Shown here: positions 33,247 to 42,692 of the stretch, piece by piece | How positions within the stretch are numbered: the first letter of the stretch is position 1 | Layout of the letters: each line of letters starts with the position of its first letter | Assembly (NCBI GenBank): GCA_963805605.1 | Contig: CAWDUX010000002.1 | Span: 2,294,001 to 2,358,000, forward strand | Direction: 5' to 3' | Length of the DNA: 64,000 nucleotides | Origin: Actinocatenispora sp963805605 | GTDB taxonomy: Bacteria > Actinomycetota > Actinomycetes > Mycobacteriales > Micromonosporaceae | Made by a program: the position numbers and the translations under genes | Notes under the pieces: model-generated | What the model was told of the DNA's origin: nothing | The model's database searches: none | The model's input: only the letters and a program-made list of their open reading frames with translations

Positions 33247-33735
33247 TCAGATGGTTGAAACGGCCAGACTTGATAACTCGTGGCCTTCGATCCGGTAGAA
33301 CAGCTTTGACTTGTTGACCGCTATACCCAACTCGTCGTAGAACCGCTGGGCAGTCTCGTTGTCCTCGTCAGTTGTCCACTCTACGCGAGTGCAGTCGTGC
33401 TTCAGCGCGACCTCACATAAGTTGTGCATCAACTGCATTCCTACGCCTTGGCGTCGAGCCGCCTGGCAGACGTAGAGCTCCTTGAGGTAGACAGAGCGCG
33501 TCAGTCCGATGGCGGGCCACAGGAATGAGTACGCGGCGAAGCCGACGAGTTGTTCCGCATTCCATGCCAGTAAGGCATGAGATGACGATGGTTGCCCGAA
33601 CAGCGCGTCGTTGATCTGGCGAAGACGAAGGTCGTGTGGCTCAACCTCCGTCGCTCCGTAGAAGCGGTCCATCTCCTCAGCCAGTCCGGCAATCGCCTCG
33701 GCATGGGTACGTTCAGCAGGGGTAACGACTGTCAC
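33247..33735 (-). CDS. GNAT acetyltransferase
   Basis: A 162-aa GNAT protein: VYLKELYVCQAARRQGVGMQ is the acetyl-CoA-binding R-x-x-G-x-G/A loop, and VEWTTDEDNETAQRFYDELG the C-terminal block. It starts with GTG overlapping the stop of the regulator gene (GTGA), so both are co-translated. The substrate is unknown; it may tailor or detoxify the lanthipeptide-cluster product. Confidence 0.85.
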   Translation of the reverse strand: MTVVTPAERTHAEAIAGLAEEMDRFYGATEVEPHDLRLRQINDALFGQPSSSHALLAWNAEQLVGFAAYSFLWPAIGLTRSVYLKELYVCQAARRQGVGMQLMHNLCEVALKHDCTRVEWTTDEDNETAQRFYDELGIAVNKSKLFYRIEGHELSSLAVSTI

Positions 33736-35072
33736 GGGCCTGCCACCTTCCTGTCGTCGGTGGTTAGCATCAGCAGTTCATGCAGTTCTCGGGCGGCCTG
33801 GCGCTGTTGGTGTTGCTTGGGCACGGACTCCAGCATGGCGTGTCCCCGTAGCGTAATGATGCCGCTGCGTTGTGGCTCCGTGAGGCTGGTGAGGGTCTCG
33901 ATCGCGTACGCCAATGCCGCTTCGGTCTCATGGGCAAGGGCCAAGCAGCAGGCGTGATCGAGCCTGGTTAGGGCCCAGTCTGTGTAGTCACCCGGTGCAC
34001 ACAGCTCAAGCGCGCGCTCTTGTGCTGCGAACGCAGGCTTAATCATGCGTAGATGGGTGAAGACGCTACTCGCGTGAAACCGGAGCTGTCCCTCGTTGTA
34101 CCCGAAGGCTGAGTGAGCAAGCGCCTCGCCGTCTAGATGTGCGGTGATCTCTTCAGCTCGCGCGAGCGCCCGATGTGCCTCGTGTTGGTGGCCTAGCGCA
34201 GCGAAGGCCCGCGCTTCAAGCGCTGCCGCCAGCGCGGCGCCGACGCATGGCCGTGCACGTACGACGTCTTGCGCATGCTGGGCAACCTCAACGGCCTCGA
34301 GCGGATCCCTGCTGTAGTAGTGACCATGGGCTTCCTGCGCCAATACCCAAGCCTGTGTCTCAGGGTCCCCCGCTTCGAAGGCCGCCATGCGGGCTGTACG
34401 TGCCCACCGTCGGAACGCTGAACGGTCATCGAGCTTGCACAAGGTGAGACAAATTAGTCCAGACAGTTGCGCGGCGACCCGAGACAAACGACGAAGTGTT
34501 GATGCTGCGCGTTGGGCGTGCATGGACTGGTTGAGTTCGGCGAGATCCGCACCGAGGTCGTCCAGGATTACGCTTGCCGGGCGACTGCGCGTGGCCCGAC
34601 CGTAACGAATGGTGGCCCGTTCCCAGTTATCGAGGCTGGCCTCAGACATCATGCCTTGACTGAGCACGATATCAAGATCCTGCCGTATATCCTCAATCCG
34701 GCCGAATCGGTCGAATGTTGCTGTCGCCGAAGTAGACGCGGTATGCGTCGAGCTACAGCTGTCAGTCTGTGACGCCGCCATCTCGCGGGAGATGAAGAAC
34801 CCAAGGTCAGCGTCGGCGGATGCATGGAGTACTGATCGAAATGCTCGCCGGTACTCTTCATTTGGCCATCGGTGAATGCCACGTTCGAGTTTGCCAATGT
34901 AGTTGGAATCAAGTGCACCAGTGCGCAGGGTGGTTCGGTGCAGATGTGCGTTGACCGCTTCGGCAAGCTCTCGCCGTGACATAGATCTGCCCGACCCGGC
35001 TTGAGACTGCTGAGTGAGCCGCGCTTGTCGCAACAGCGTGTTGGGTTGGCGACGTTGCTGCGCTTCGACCAT
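33732..35072 (-). CDS. XRE-type regulator with TPR-like C-terminal domain
   Basis: A 446-aa protein. The ATG is supported by GGAGG 9 bases upstream; an earlier in-frame ATG lacks this. The N-terminal third is a helix-turn-helix (SRRELAEAVNAHL, then LDSNYIGKLERGIHRWPNEE), the rest TPR-like helices with FEAGDPETQAWVLAQEAHGH. Such regulators sit next to lanthipeptide clusters in actinobacteria and often act through small ligands. It is divergent from the lanthipeptide genes. Confidence 0.8.
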   Translation of the reverse strand: MVEAQQRRQPNTLLRQARLTQQSQAGSGRSMSRRELAEAVNAHLHRTTLRTGALDSNYIGKLERGIHRWPNEEYRRAFRSVLHASADADLGFFISREMAASQTDSCSSTHTASTSATATFDRFGRIEDIRQDLDIVLSQGMMSEASLDNWERATIRYGRATRSRPASVILDDLGADLAELNQSMHAQRAASTLRRLSRVAAQLSGLICLTLCKLDDRSAFRRWARTARMAAFEAGDPETQAWVLAQEAHGHYYSRDPLEAVEVAQHAQDVVRARPCVGAALAAALEARAFAALGHQHEAHRALARAEEITAHLDGEALAHSAFGYNEGQLRFHASSVFTHLRMIKPAFAAQERALELCAPGDYTDWALTRLDHACCLALAHETEAALAYAIETLTSLTEPQRSGIITLRGHAMLESVPKQHQQRQAARELHELLMLTTDDRKVAGP

Positions 35073-35771
35073 AGGTTCGGCCTCCTGTGGTGCCCGTCCA
35101 CTGCCGGTCGGCATTCGTGAGGTAGCAGCCCGGCGACGCACTACGTTCCACAAGAATGACAGACGGTCATCTACCGATACAAGTCAGGGCAACTCACCAG
35201 CGGGCTGAAGCGACGAGTGACGCGAGGCAGGACCTCGTCGCTCTCTAGCTTCGAAGGCAGGCGACGAGGTGAGTCGAGCCCTCGTGGGCGGTATTGACGT
35301 GAGCGAACAGCTAACCCCGCTTCTCCGGGACGTCCCGTTACGAACCGATGCACAGCCCGTTTCTGCTGGTAGCGGCGATTCTCCCCGTAACTCTCCCCCC
35401 GGCTCCCGCTAAGGCGGCGTTCCCGCAGGCTGTGCCCGCTGGGACGGTGAATGTGGCGATGACGGGTGTCCGCTCCGGCGGCTTGGCGAGAGGTGCTCAC
35501 GCTGATCTGACGCGGTCATGATGCGGGTCGGTGGGGCGAGCTCTGCCGTGTGAGGGTCGCGGCGCGCACCTTTTCGGTCCTACTCAGGCGTTCTGGTTTC
35601 GGGAGGTGGCGATGATCCGATCCGCTTCTGTGTACCAAGGGGACCCGGCTAGGACACACAGATGATGGCCGGCTTTCCCCACTGGGGCTACCTGGCAGTC
35701 AGCAGACCACGACCCCCGCCGTGGTTCAGGAACCGCACGGAACCTGTTGGTACATAGAGGAAGAAGGGCAC
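35073..35771. other. Upstream region of the lanthipeptide precursor gene
   Basis: About 700 bases without a supported gene lie between the divergent regulator and the precursor. It must hold the promoters of both, but I see no clear -10/-35 or operator. Confidence 0.45.
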
Positions 35772-35933
35772 ATGACCATCAATCCACCGACCGGCGCCGA
35801 CGCCAACGAGAACCCATTCGCGCTGGAGGTCGAGATCGTTCCCGAGGCGGTCGGTACGGCCGGCCGGGCCTGCACCACCAACGACGGATGCGATCCAAGC
35901 TGCGCGTCGTCGTGCACCAGCAGTAGCTGCTGA
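35772..35933 (+). CDS. FxLD-family lanthipeptide precursor
   Basis: A 53-aa precursor starting MTINPPTGADANENPFALEV, with AGAAGGG before the ATG (an upstream in-frame start is less likely). NPFALEVEIV is the FxLD leader motif (here FALE). The C-terminal core is CTTNDGCDPSCASSCTSSSC (residues 34-53): five Cys and ten Ser/Thr (counting Thr29), ready for dehydration and lanthionine formation, plus Asn37-Asp38-Gly39, a sequence prone to aspartimide or isoaspartate. The modifying enzymes follow on the same strand. Confidence 0.9.
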   Translation: MTINPPTGADANENPFALEVEIVPEAVGTAGRACTTNDGCDPSCASSCTSSSC

Positions 35934-35938
35934 CTAGC

Positions 35939-35972
35939 GGTGGGGCCAGAGCTGGACAGCCCTGGCCCCACC
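35939..35972 (+). terminator. Hairpin between precursor and lanB, probable attenuator
   Basis: GGTGGGGCCAG pairs perfectly with CTGGCCCCACC around 12 bases, 6 bases after the precursor stop, without a T tract. Such partial terminators in lanthipeptide operons let the precursor transcript exceed that of the enzymes. Confidence 0.6.
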
Positions 35973-36016
35973 CAGTACCCAACCTGACCACGTGGCTTGC
36001 GGGAGGTCCGAAACCG

Positions 36017-39000
36017 ATGCGCTCTGCAGCTGCTGCGCTATATCAACACACCGGGGTCGCGTTGCTGCGCTCAACCGTTGCAATGCTGACCACTGCACCG
36101 AGCGACTGGCCAGACCCGGCCAACACAGACGCATGCCGTGACTGGCTGGACCAGGTATGGACGGCATCCGACATCGTGGACGCCATTGAGCAGGCCAGTC
36201 CGGCCCTTGCCGAGCAGGTTGCCTCTATCCGGTCTGGCAGCACTACCCGGGCCAAGGACATACGCCGCGCGGTCCTTTCCACTGCCCGATACCTCTTACG
36301 CGCTACGGGCCGACCCACCCCGTTCGGGCTTTTTGCTGGCGTGGCCCGCGTCGAGCTCGGCAGCACGGCCCAGGTGCGGTGGGGCCGCGAGCACCATCCG
36401 GTTGTACGAGCCGACACCAGCTGGCTGGCCAGCGTCATCGATCATCTCGAGACAGTGCCAGAGCTGCTGGAACGCCTCGATGTGGTGATCACCAACCTCG
36501 CGGTACGCCGTGGCCGGTGGCTGGAGGCCCCGCACGGCCCGGACCGAGTACGGCTTGTGTACACCCCGGCTCTGGATGCAGTACGGCAGGCTGCCGTTGA
36601 ACCGATCCGCTTCTCGGTTCTGGCCGACAAACTCGCGGTTGACTTCGATACCGGCCCTGCCGCAGCCCGCGGTCTGCTCGCTAGCCTCGTCAGCCACGGT
36701 GTGCTGGTCACCGGCCTGCGTGCACCGTTCACCGTCACCGACCCGCTGGCCTACCTGCTTGACCGACTGCATGACGCGAAGGCCGACAACCTGTCCGAGG
36801 CAGCCGGGACTCTAACTGAGCTGGAGGCCGTCCGGGCTCGGATCTGCAGCCACAACCTTGATGGATCCCACGACGCGAGGGTACGCGTCGGAATCGCCAA
36901 CGCGATGCGCCGAATTTCTACACCGGGAGGACGTAGCCCGCTGGCCATCGACTTACACCTGGACTGCCAGGTCCAAGTGCCCGCTGAAGTAATCACCGAA
37001 CTTGAACGGGCGACAGCAGTGTTGCTGCGGTTGGCCCGCGAGCCCAGCGGATCTCCGGGCTGGATTGCTTATCACCGCGCGTTTATCGACCGGTATGGCA
37101 CCGGCACGTTGATGCCGGTGACCGACATCATTGACCCGGATACGGGTCTCGGATATCCGCCGACCTATCCGGGCAGCCTCCTACCCGACCCCGCACCGGC
37201 CCCTTCGGATCGTGATCAAGCGTTGCTGGCTCTGGCTTGGCAGGCGGCTGTGGACGGTAACGGTGAGATCACGTTGACCGATGAGTTGGTGGAGCGCTTG
37301 GCATCAGCCGCGTCGGCGTCGGCGCCACCACATGTGGAGGTGGCCGCACGCATCCACGCGCCTACCCGGCAGGCGGTAGATGCCGGTGAGTTTCTGGTAC
37401 GGATAAGCCCGGCCCGCGCGGGTGGGGTGATGACCTCCCGGTTTACCGCGACCGCGAGTGGCACGGGACTGCAGGAGGTATACCGGCACCTGCCGGCCAC
37501 CACCGCCGGCGCGCTGCCGGTGCAGATGTCGTTTGGATCAGCCTATCCATACGGCGAGAACATCGTGCGTATCCCGACCTACCTGCCGCATGTCCTTCCT
37601 CTCGGGGAGCACCGTGGATACGGCAGTGATGGGTCGGAGGTCATCGGGTTGGGCGACGTCGCCATCACTGCAACCCGGGACCAGCTGCACCTGGTCAGCT
37701 TGAAACGCCGACAAGTGATCGAACCACTGGTGTTCCACGCTCTCGCGTTGGACAAGCAGCCCCCGCCACTGGCTCGCTTCCTTGCGCGGCTGACCCGCGG
37801 ATTCGGCAGCGGGTGGACCGCATTCGACTGGGGGCCGCACGCGACTAACCTGCCATATCTGCCGCGTGTGCGATACGGGCGTGTCATCCTGTCAGCTGCG
37901 CGGTGGCGGCTCACCCCCGATGACCTACCCGGCGGCGCAGCCGATGTGGGGTGGCGGCGACAGCTCACGGCCTGGCGGCTCCAGTGGCGCTGCCCGGCTG
38001 TGGTGGAGTTGCGGGATGAGGACCGGACCTTACGGCTGGACCTCGATCAGCCGCTGCACGCCGCAATCCTGCACGCCCACCTGCACCGGTACGACGAGGC
38101 GGTACTCGCCGAGGCTCCGGATCCGACGGCTTACGGCTGGATCGACGGGCACGCACATGAGATCGCTATTCCACTGGCCACGACGCAGCGGCCGACCCCG
38201 TCTCCAAACCTCGACCAGATGCCGGTGCTGAACAACCAGCAGGCCGGACAGATACCGGCCGCGCCGGATACGCGGTGGCTGTATGCGCGGCTACACACCC
38301 ACCCTGACCGGCACGACGAGATCATCGCGACCTGGCTACCGAAGCTGACTGCCGAGCTGGCCGGGGCCAGCCTCTGGTTCCTGCGGTACCACAGCCCCGG
38401 TCAGACCGATCACCTCCGGCTACGCATCCGGGTTTCAGACCCCGATCACTACGGGCATTGCGCAGCGCGTACCAGTGCCTGGGTCAACTGGCTGCGAACC
38501 GCCGGCCTGGCCGGCTGGCTGGTGCTGGACACCTACGTGCCCGAGGTCGGCCGCTACGGCACCGGACAGGCGCTGGAGACCGCTGAGACGGTATTCGCGG
38601 CTGATTCCCGGCTGGTCGTAGCCGAGTTGGGTCCGCGGCCGAGTCAACACGCCCGGATGGCTCTTACAGCTATCAACATGGTCGGCATCGTGGTCGGCTT
38701 CCTTGGCCTTGACGCCGCGATGCGCTGGCTGATCGACCGGCCGGTACAGGTAGGCGCAGCTGCGGATCGGACCGTGGCTGAGGCCGCGCTCAGCGGCGCG
38801 CTCCAGGTGATCCGCGACGGTAGCCCAGCCGAGCAACCCGGATGGCCGACAACGGTGATTGAGGCATGGCAGCACCGCGTCGCCGCACTCACCAGGTACC
38901 GCACTGTGTTACCCGACGGCGCAGACGTGGACACGGTGATGGAGTCCCTGCTGCACATGCACCACAACCGTGCCCGCGGCATCGACCCCGCAGGCGAAGC

Positions 39001-39070
39001 CGTCTGCCGTCGGTTGGCCCGGCACGCAGCCCTGTCCTGGAAGGCCCAGAACAACGAGGCAAGCCGATGA
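36017..39070 (+). CDS. lanB: Class I lanthipeptide dehydratase LanB (full length)
   Basis: A 1017-aa protein after GGGAGG. The N-terminal part (about 1-680) is the glutamylation domain: RAVLSTARYLLRATGRPTPF with GLFAGVARV, then SFGSAYPYGENIVRIPTYLP. The C-terminal domain (about 730-1000), TRWLYARLHTHPDRHDEIIA through LRLRIRVSDPDHYG, is the glutamate-elimination (thiopeptide-type bacteriocin) domain. Using glutamyl-tRNA, LanB dehydrates Ser/Thr of the precursor. Here both domains are on one chain. Its stop overlaps the start of lanC (ATGA). Confidence 0.92.
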   Translation: MRSAAAALYQHTGVALLRSTVAMLTTAPSDWPDPANTDACRDWLDQVWTASDIVDAIEQASPALAEQVASIRSGSTTRAKDIRRAVLSTARYLLRATGRPTPFGLFAGVARVELGSTAQVRWGREHHPVVRADTSWLASVIDHLETVPELLERLDVVITNLAVRRGRWLEAPHGPDRVRLVYTPALDAVRQAAVEPIRFSVLADKLAVDFDTGPAAARGLLASLVSHGVLVTGLRAPFTVTDPLAYLLDRLHDAKADNLSEAAGTLTELEAVRARICSHNLDGSHDARVRVGIANAMRRISTPGGRSPLAIDLHLDCQVQVPAEVITELERATAVLLRLAREPSGSPGWIAYHRAFIDRYGTGTLMPVTDIIDPDTGLGYPPTYPGSLLPDPAPAPSDRDQALLALAWQAAVDGNGEITLTDELVERLASAASASAPPHVEVAARIHAPTRQAVDAGEFLVRISPARAGGVMTSRFTATASGTGLQEVYRHLPATTAGALPVQMSFGSAYPYGENIVRIPTYLPHVLPLGEHRGYGSDGSEVIGLGDVAITATRDQLHLVSLKRRQVIEPLVFHALALDKQPPPLARFLARLTRGFGSGWTAFDWGPHATNLPYLPRVRYGRVILSAARWRLTPDDLPGGAADVGWRRQLTAWRLQWRCPAVVELRDEDRTLRLDLDQPLHAAILHAHLHRYDEAVLAEAPDPTAYGWIDGHAHEIAIPLATTQRPTPSPNLDQMPVLNNQQAGQIPAAPDTRWLYARLHTHPDRHDEIIATWLPKLTAELAGASLWFLRYHSPGQTDHLRLRIRVSDPDHYGHCAARTSAWVNWLRTAGLAGWLVLDTYVPEVGRYGTGQALETAETVFAADSRLVVAELGPRPSQHARMALTAINMVGIVVGFLGLDAAMRWLIDRPVQVGAAADRTVAEAALSGALQVIRDGSPAEQPGWPTTVIEAWQHRVAALTRYRTVLPDGADVDTVMESLLHMHHNRARGIDPAGEAVCRRLARHAALSWKAQNNEASR

Positions 39071-40260
39071 CAACAACCGTGACAATGCCCGTAGAACTTC
39101 CCGTGTTGGACCCGGACCCAGGATGGGGACAGTGCCTCTACACCGGGGGCGCCGGCATAGCGCTGCTGCACGTCGAGCACGCGCGCTGCGGTACCGGTGA
39201 CTGGGACACCGCACACCAATGGGTGATGGCCATGACCCGCAGCCCGATCACTGCGGATCCTGACGCTGTAGGTCTACACCACGGAGCGCCTGCCGTCGCA
39301 TTTGTCCTGTATACCTCGGGCCACCCTGCCTACGCCGGGGCGCTCGAGCAACTGGACCACCACATCGATGTGATCACCCGGTACCGACTCGATCGTGCCC
39401 ACGAACGCATCGAGATGGCGCACCTGCCCGCTCTCGCTGAATACGACCTGATCGCTGGACTGACCGGGCTGGGTACCTACTTGCTGTGCCGGCACCACGG
39501 CGGCGACCTGTTACGCGAGGTGCTGACATATTTGGTGCGGCTCACCTTCCCACTCACCGTCAACGGCACGGTGCTACCGGGCTGGTGGTCGACTCACGGC
39601 CCCCAGGACAAGCCGGCACCACACTGGCCCGGCGGACACGCGAACCTTGGTCTTGCGCACGGCATCAGCGGACCACTGGCCCTGCTGTCGACCGCACTCC
39701 GCTGCGGGATCGATGTAGCCGGGCAGATCGACGCGATCAGCCGGATCTGCCGATGGCTCGACCAATGGAAGGCCGGGACTGGAGCCGCGGCCTGGTGGCC
39801 CGGGATGATCTCGGCGGCCGAGCATCGGACAGGCAGCCTGGATCAGCCCGGCCCGCAGCGACCCTCTTGGTGTTACGGCACGCCAGGACTGGTCCGCGCT
39901 CAGCAACTCGCCGGCCTCGCGCTGGACGACCATTCACGGCAGCGGGCAGCCGAGCTGGCGCTGGCCGGCTGTCTGGCCGATCCAGCCCAACTCCGCCAGA
40001 TAAGGAGCGCATCGTTGTGCCACGGCTGGGCCGGCCTCCTCCAGACCGCTGCCCGCGTCGCGGCCGACTCTCCGACCCCGGAGCTGTTCCCCGTTGACCA
40101 GATCTCCGCAATGATGCACGACCATCTCGACCACAACCAAGCACTCTCCAGCCCTCAACTCCTGGACGGCCGGGCCGGCATCGAACTGGTCCGTCACACC
40201 ATAGCGGCGGGCAGGCTCCCCGAAAGCTCATGGGACGCCTGCCTGCTGCTGGCCGGATAA
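39067..40260 (+). CDS. lanC: Lanthionine synthetase C-like cyclase (LanC)
   Basis: A 397-aa (alpha,alpha)6-barrel cyclase starting MTTTVTMPVELPVLDPDPGW; the frame extends into lanB, but the ATG overlaps its stop. Zn ligands are Cys269 (PSWCYGTPG) and Cys318-His319 (SLCHGWAG), and the active-site region GHANLGLAHGISGPLALL has His198. It adds Cys thiols to dehydroamino acids of the precursor to form thioether rings. The zinc site is intact. Confidence 0.9.
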   Translation: MTTTVTMPVELPVLDPDPGWGQCLYTGGAGIALLHVEHARCGTGDWDTAHQWVMAMTRSPITADPDAVGLHHGAPAVAFVLYTSGHPAYAGALEQLDHHIDVITRYRLDRAHERIEMAHLPALAEYDLIAGLTGLGTYLLCRHHGGDLLREVLTYLVRLTFPLTVNGTVLPGWWSTHGPQDKPAPHWPGGHANLGLAHGISGPLALLSTALRCGIDVAGQIDAISRICRWLDQWKAGTGAAAWWPGMISAAEHRTGSLDQPGPQRPSWCYGTPGLVRAQQLAGLALDDHSRQRAAELALAGCLADPAQLRQIRSASLCHGWAGLLQTAARVAADSPTPELFPVDQISAMMHDHLDHNQALSSPQLLDGRAGIELVRHTIAAGRLPESSWDACLLLAG

Positions 40261-40281
40261 CCATTGCAAGGAAAGGGATCC

Positions 40282-41514
40282 ATGACCACCATGAGCACCG
40301 ACCATGCGCGCACACATGAGCGGTTACGGGCTGAGATGGTCGACCGAGTCATCGCCAAGCGGCGGTCTCTGGCCGGCCAGCACTCTCTCTCCCCGCAGGT
40401 ACTGGACATCATGCGGACGGTGCCCCGGCATCTATTCGTGCCGGATGCCCCACTGGAGCAGGCATACGCCGAAGAGGCTGTCATCACCAAGCGGTCCATG
40501 GACGGGTCCGCGCTGTCCTGCGCGTCGGTCCCGGGCGTGGTGGCGATGATGCTCGATCAGCTCAACGTTCAGCCTGGTGACCGGATCCTGGAGATCGGGG
40601 CCGGCACCGGGTACAACGCGGCGCTGTTGGCCGAGTTGACAGGCATGACCGGGCGGGTGACTACCGTCGATGTCGATCCCGAAGTCGCCGCCCAGGCACG
40701 GCACGCGCTGGACGCAGCCGGATACGGGCGGGTCCACGTAGTTTCCGCCGACGGGCAGCTCGGAGACGCCGATCACGCCCCGTACAACAAGCTGATCGTG
40801 ACCGTTGGGCCCTGGGACATCCCACCGGCGTGGTGGCTGCAGCTCGCGATTGGAGGCCGAATGGTGCTGCCGTTGCGCTGGCGTGGTCAAGCCCGCGCGG
40901 TCGCGATGGTCCGTCACAACGACCGGCTCGAGTCCGACGCGGAAGAACTGTGCGGATTTGTGCCGATGGTCGGCGCCAATCAGGACGGCGAGCGGTCCGC
41001 GGCCCTGGCCGACGGGATGCTGACCATGACCTGGGACAGCGACCAGGACATCGATTCCGCGATGTTGACCAACGTTTTTGGCCAACCCAAACAGGCGGTA
41101 TGGTCCGGTGAGTGGGTCGGGCCGATGGAGTCGCTGGACGGCATCTGGTTGAGGCTGACCGCAACCGAACCCGGTACCTGCCGGTTGGTTGCCGAGAAGG
41201 AGGCATTCGAGGCCGGGCTGCAGGACTCAGTGATGCCGCCGCGGTACCCGGCCATCGTGGAGGGCGATTCACTGGCATTTCAGACCCTGCGGCGGGCAGA
41301 GGACGGTGCACGCCGGTGGGAACTGGGTGCTGTTGGGCATGGCCCACGTGGTGCCGAGCTGGCCGAGCGGATCTGCCAACAGATTCGTGCATGGGGTCCT
41401 GACCGGACCGTGCAGCCGACTATCACCGCGTATCCGGCGGAGGCGCCGAGCGTGCCTGTTGGTACCCGGTGCATCATCAGCAAGCCGCACATCCGACTCG
41501 TCATCGCCTACTGA
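40282..41514 (+). CDS. PCMT-like methyltransferase, FxLD lanthipeptide system
   Basis: A 410-aa protein after AAGGAAAGG. The first 210 residues are a protein-L-isoaspartate O-methyltransferase-like SAM domain: LEIGAGTGYNAALL (residues about 103-116, SAM motif I) and VTTVDVDPEVAAQARHALDA. About 200 further residues (substrate domain) are not in housekeeping PCMT. FxLD-system methyltransferases modify the Asp side chain of lanthipeptides; related enzymes (OlvSA) yield isoaspartate via an aspartimide. It is 22 bases after lanC, so it acts on this precursor. Confidence 0.88.
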   Translation: MTTMSTDHARTHERLRAEMVDRVIAKRRSLAGQHSLSPQVLDIMRTVPRHLFVPDAPLEQAYAEEAVITKRSMDGSALSCASVPGVVAMMLDQLNVQPGDRILEIGAGTGYNAALLAELTGMTGRVTTVDVDPEVAAQARHALDAAGYGRVHVVSADGQLGDADHAPYNKLIVTVGPWDIPPAWWLQLAIGGRMVLPLRWRGQARAVAMVRHNDRLESDAEELCGFVPMVGANQDGERSAALADGMLTMTWDSDQDIDSAMLTNVFGQPKQAVWSGEWVGPMESLDGIWLRLTATEPGTCRLVAEKEAFEAGLQDSVMPPRYPAIVEGDSLAFQTLRRAEDGARRWELGAVGHGPRGAELAERICQQIRAWGPDRTVQPTITAYPAEAPSVPVGTRCIISKPHIRLVIAY

Positions 41515-41599
41515 CGACCCCGTGGCGCGCAATCCGCCTATGTGAGAGCGGTTTGCCTCGCAGGAAGCTACGGCGTGGTGTGCTCTGCCTGCCGACGAA

Positions 41600-41637
41600 G
41601 GTGGTTCGGGTAACGCAACTGTATTGCCCGAACCACC
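41600..41637 (+). terminator. Terminator after the FxLD methyltransferase
   Basis: GGTGGTTCGGG pairs perfectly with CCCGAACCACC (11 bases) around a 16-base loop, 86 bases past the methyltransferase stop, then ATTCTCTTC. It ends the lanthipeptide operon. Confidence 0.65.
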
Positions 41638-41755
41638 ATTCTCTTCACGCACGAGTAGCACTTCGAGTGACGATCCCGGCCTGGCGCACGCGGCCAGGCT
41701 CTCGACCCACCCGCATCCCAAAAGATGGCTCCGAAACCGATCGGGAGCGTGGCTC

Positions 41756-41893
41756 ATGACCCGACTCGTTCTGCCGGCGATCTGTGACGATCTGTGCGAT
41801 GTGACTACGGTGCTTCGTAACCGGGACTGGAGCCTACAGATCCCCGCAGTCAAGCCGCTGGCGGAATCCTCTGATGCCCTCGGACGGTGGTAG
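41756..41893 (+). CDS. Small ORF of unknown function, Cys-containing
   Basis: A 45-aa frame MTRLVLPAICDDLCDVTTVL... overlaps the next ORF (its TAG lies within the next GTG codon region). No family is recognised and no strong ribosome site is seen. It may be a real small protein or chance. Confidence 0.35.
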   Translation: MTRLVLPAICDDLCDVTTVLRNRDWSLQIPAVKPLAESSDALGRW

Positions 41894-42135
41894 CAGTGGT
41901 CACCAGATCAGGGCTTCTCCCCGCCATCGGCGACCTCGTTCTCATCGGCCCGCGCTGTGGTGCGCAGTTTGCAGGTCTCGACAAGCCGTTCTGGTTCCGG
42001 GTCACCGCCTGCCACGATTCGGCCGTGACGTTCGACCGGTGCTATATCACCGGGTGGGCGATCGGGGGCTCCGGCTTACCGGTGACGCACTGTGTCATCA
42101 CCTCGGGCCTGGAGATCAAGCGAGAGGCCCACTGA
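41887..42135 (+). CDS. Hypothetical protein, 82 aa
   Basis: Starts GTG within the end of the preceding small ORF and overlaps the next ATG (TGATG). The sequence (GLLPAIGDLVLIGPRC, LDKPFWFRVTACHDSAVTF, GLPVTHCVITSGLEIKREA) looks like a small beta-rich, SH3-type protein. The overlaps on both sides argue for a real three-gene unit. No function is assigned. Confidence 0.5.
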   Translation: MVAVVTRSGLLPAIGDLVLIGPRCGAQFAGLDKPFWFRVTACHDSAVTFDRCYITGWAIGGSGLPVTHCVITSGLEIKREAH

Positions 42136-42242
42136 TGGTTGGGATGTTCTGGGTGATCTTCGGTTGGGTGCTCTCCGTCGTCATCGCATTCATCCTCGGC
42201 GCTGTGTACGCCCACCGGGGGGAAGAACCGCGTGAGCCCTGA
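42135..42242 (+). CDS. Small single-pass membrane peptide, 35 aa
   Basis: MVGMFWVIFGWVLSVVIAFI continues to LGAVYAHRGEEPREP; one helix with a charged C-terminus, start overlapping the previous stop. It could be a membrane immunity or anchor peptide. Too short for confident assignment. Confidence 0.45.
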   Translation: MVGMFWVIFGWVLSVVIAFILGAVYAHRGEEPREP

Positions 42243-42692
42243 TGGCAACCGGGCCACTGGTTGCCACAGGGCGAGCGGCCCACCGGGACGGCACTGACAC
42301 GATCTACACCACATGCCGGCTTCCATGGAGCAGTCCCGAGGACGGCACTTAGGGCCTGCGGGCCCAGCACGTTCCGGTCGGAACCGTCGTCTTGTACGCC
42401 AAGATCAACAACCGAGTTGATTGGCGATTACGAGGCAACCTTTAGCCAGATGCTGTGCCGACCTCGGGTCTCGGGCATGCCGTCTCGCAGTCAAAGTTCT
42501 ATCAGGGCGACCACGTGAGTTCCGCGTCGGCGCGCCGCTGCACCAACAACGCACTCGCGTTCGCGCTGGCTCTCGCCGTGTACAACGGCTTCCCGCCGCT
42601 CTGATTGGTGGTTATGCGCCGGTGCTGCTCGACCACATGTGAGAGTGGGAGCCTCTATTAGGAGGTTTCGTCCTGCTCCAAGCGCCGATAGA
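42243..42692. other. Non-coding gap between small ORFs and PPC gene
   Basis: About 450 bases with no supported gene. Plus-strand frames end in SSARRCTNNALAFALALAVY-type sequence without a start or ribosome site. Confidence 0.4.
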
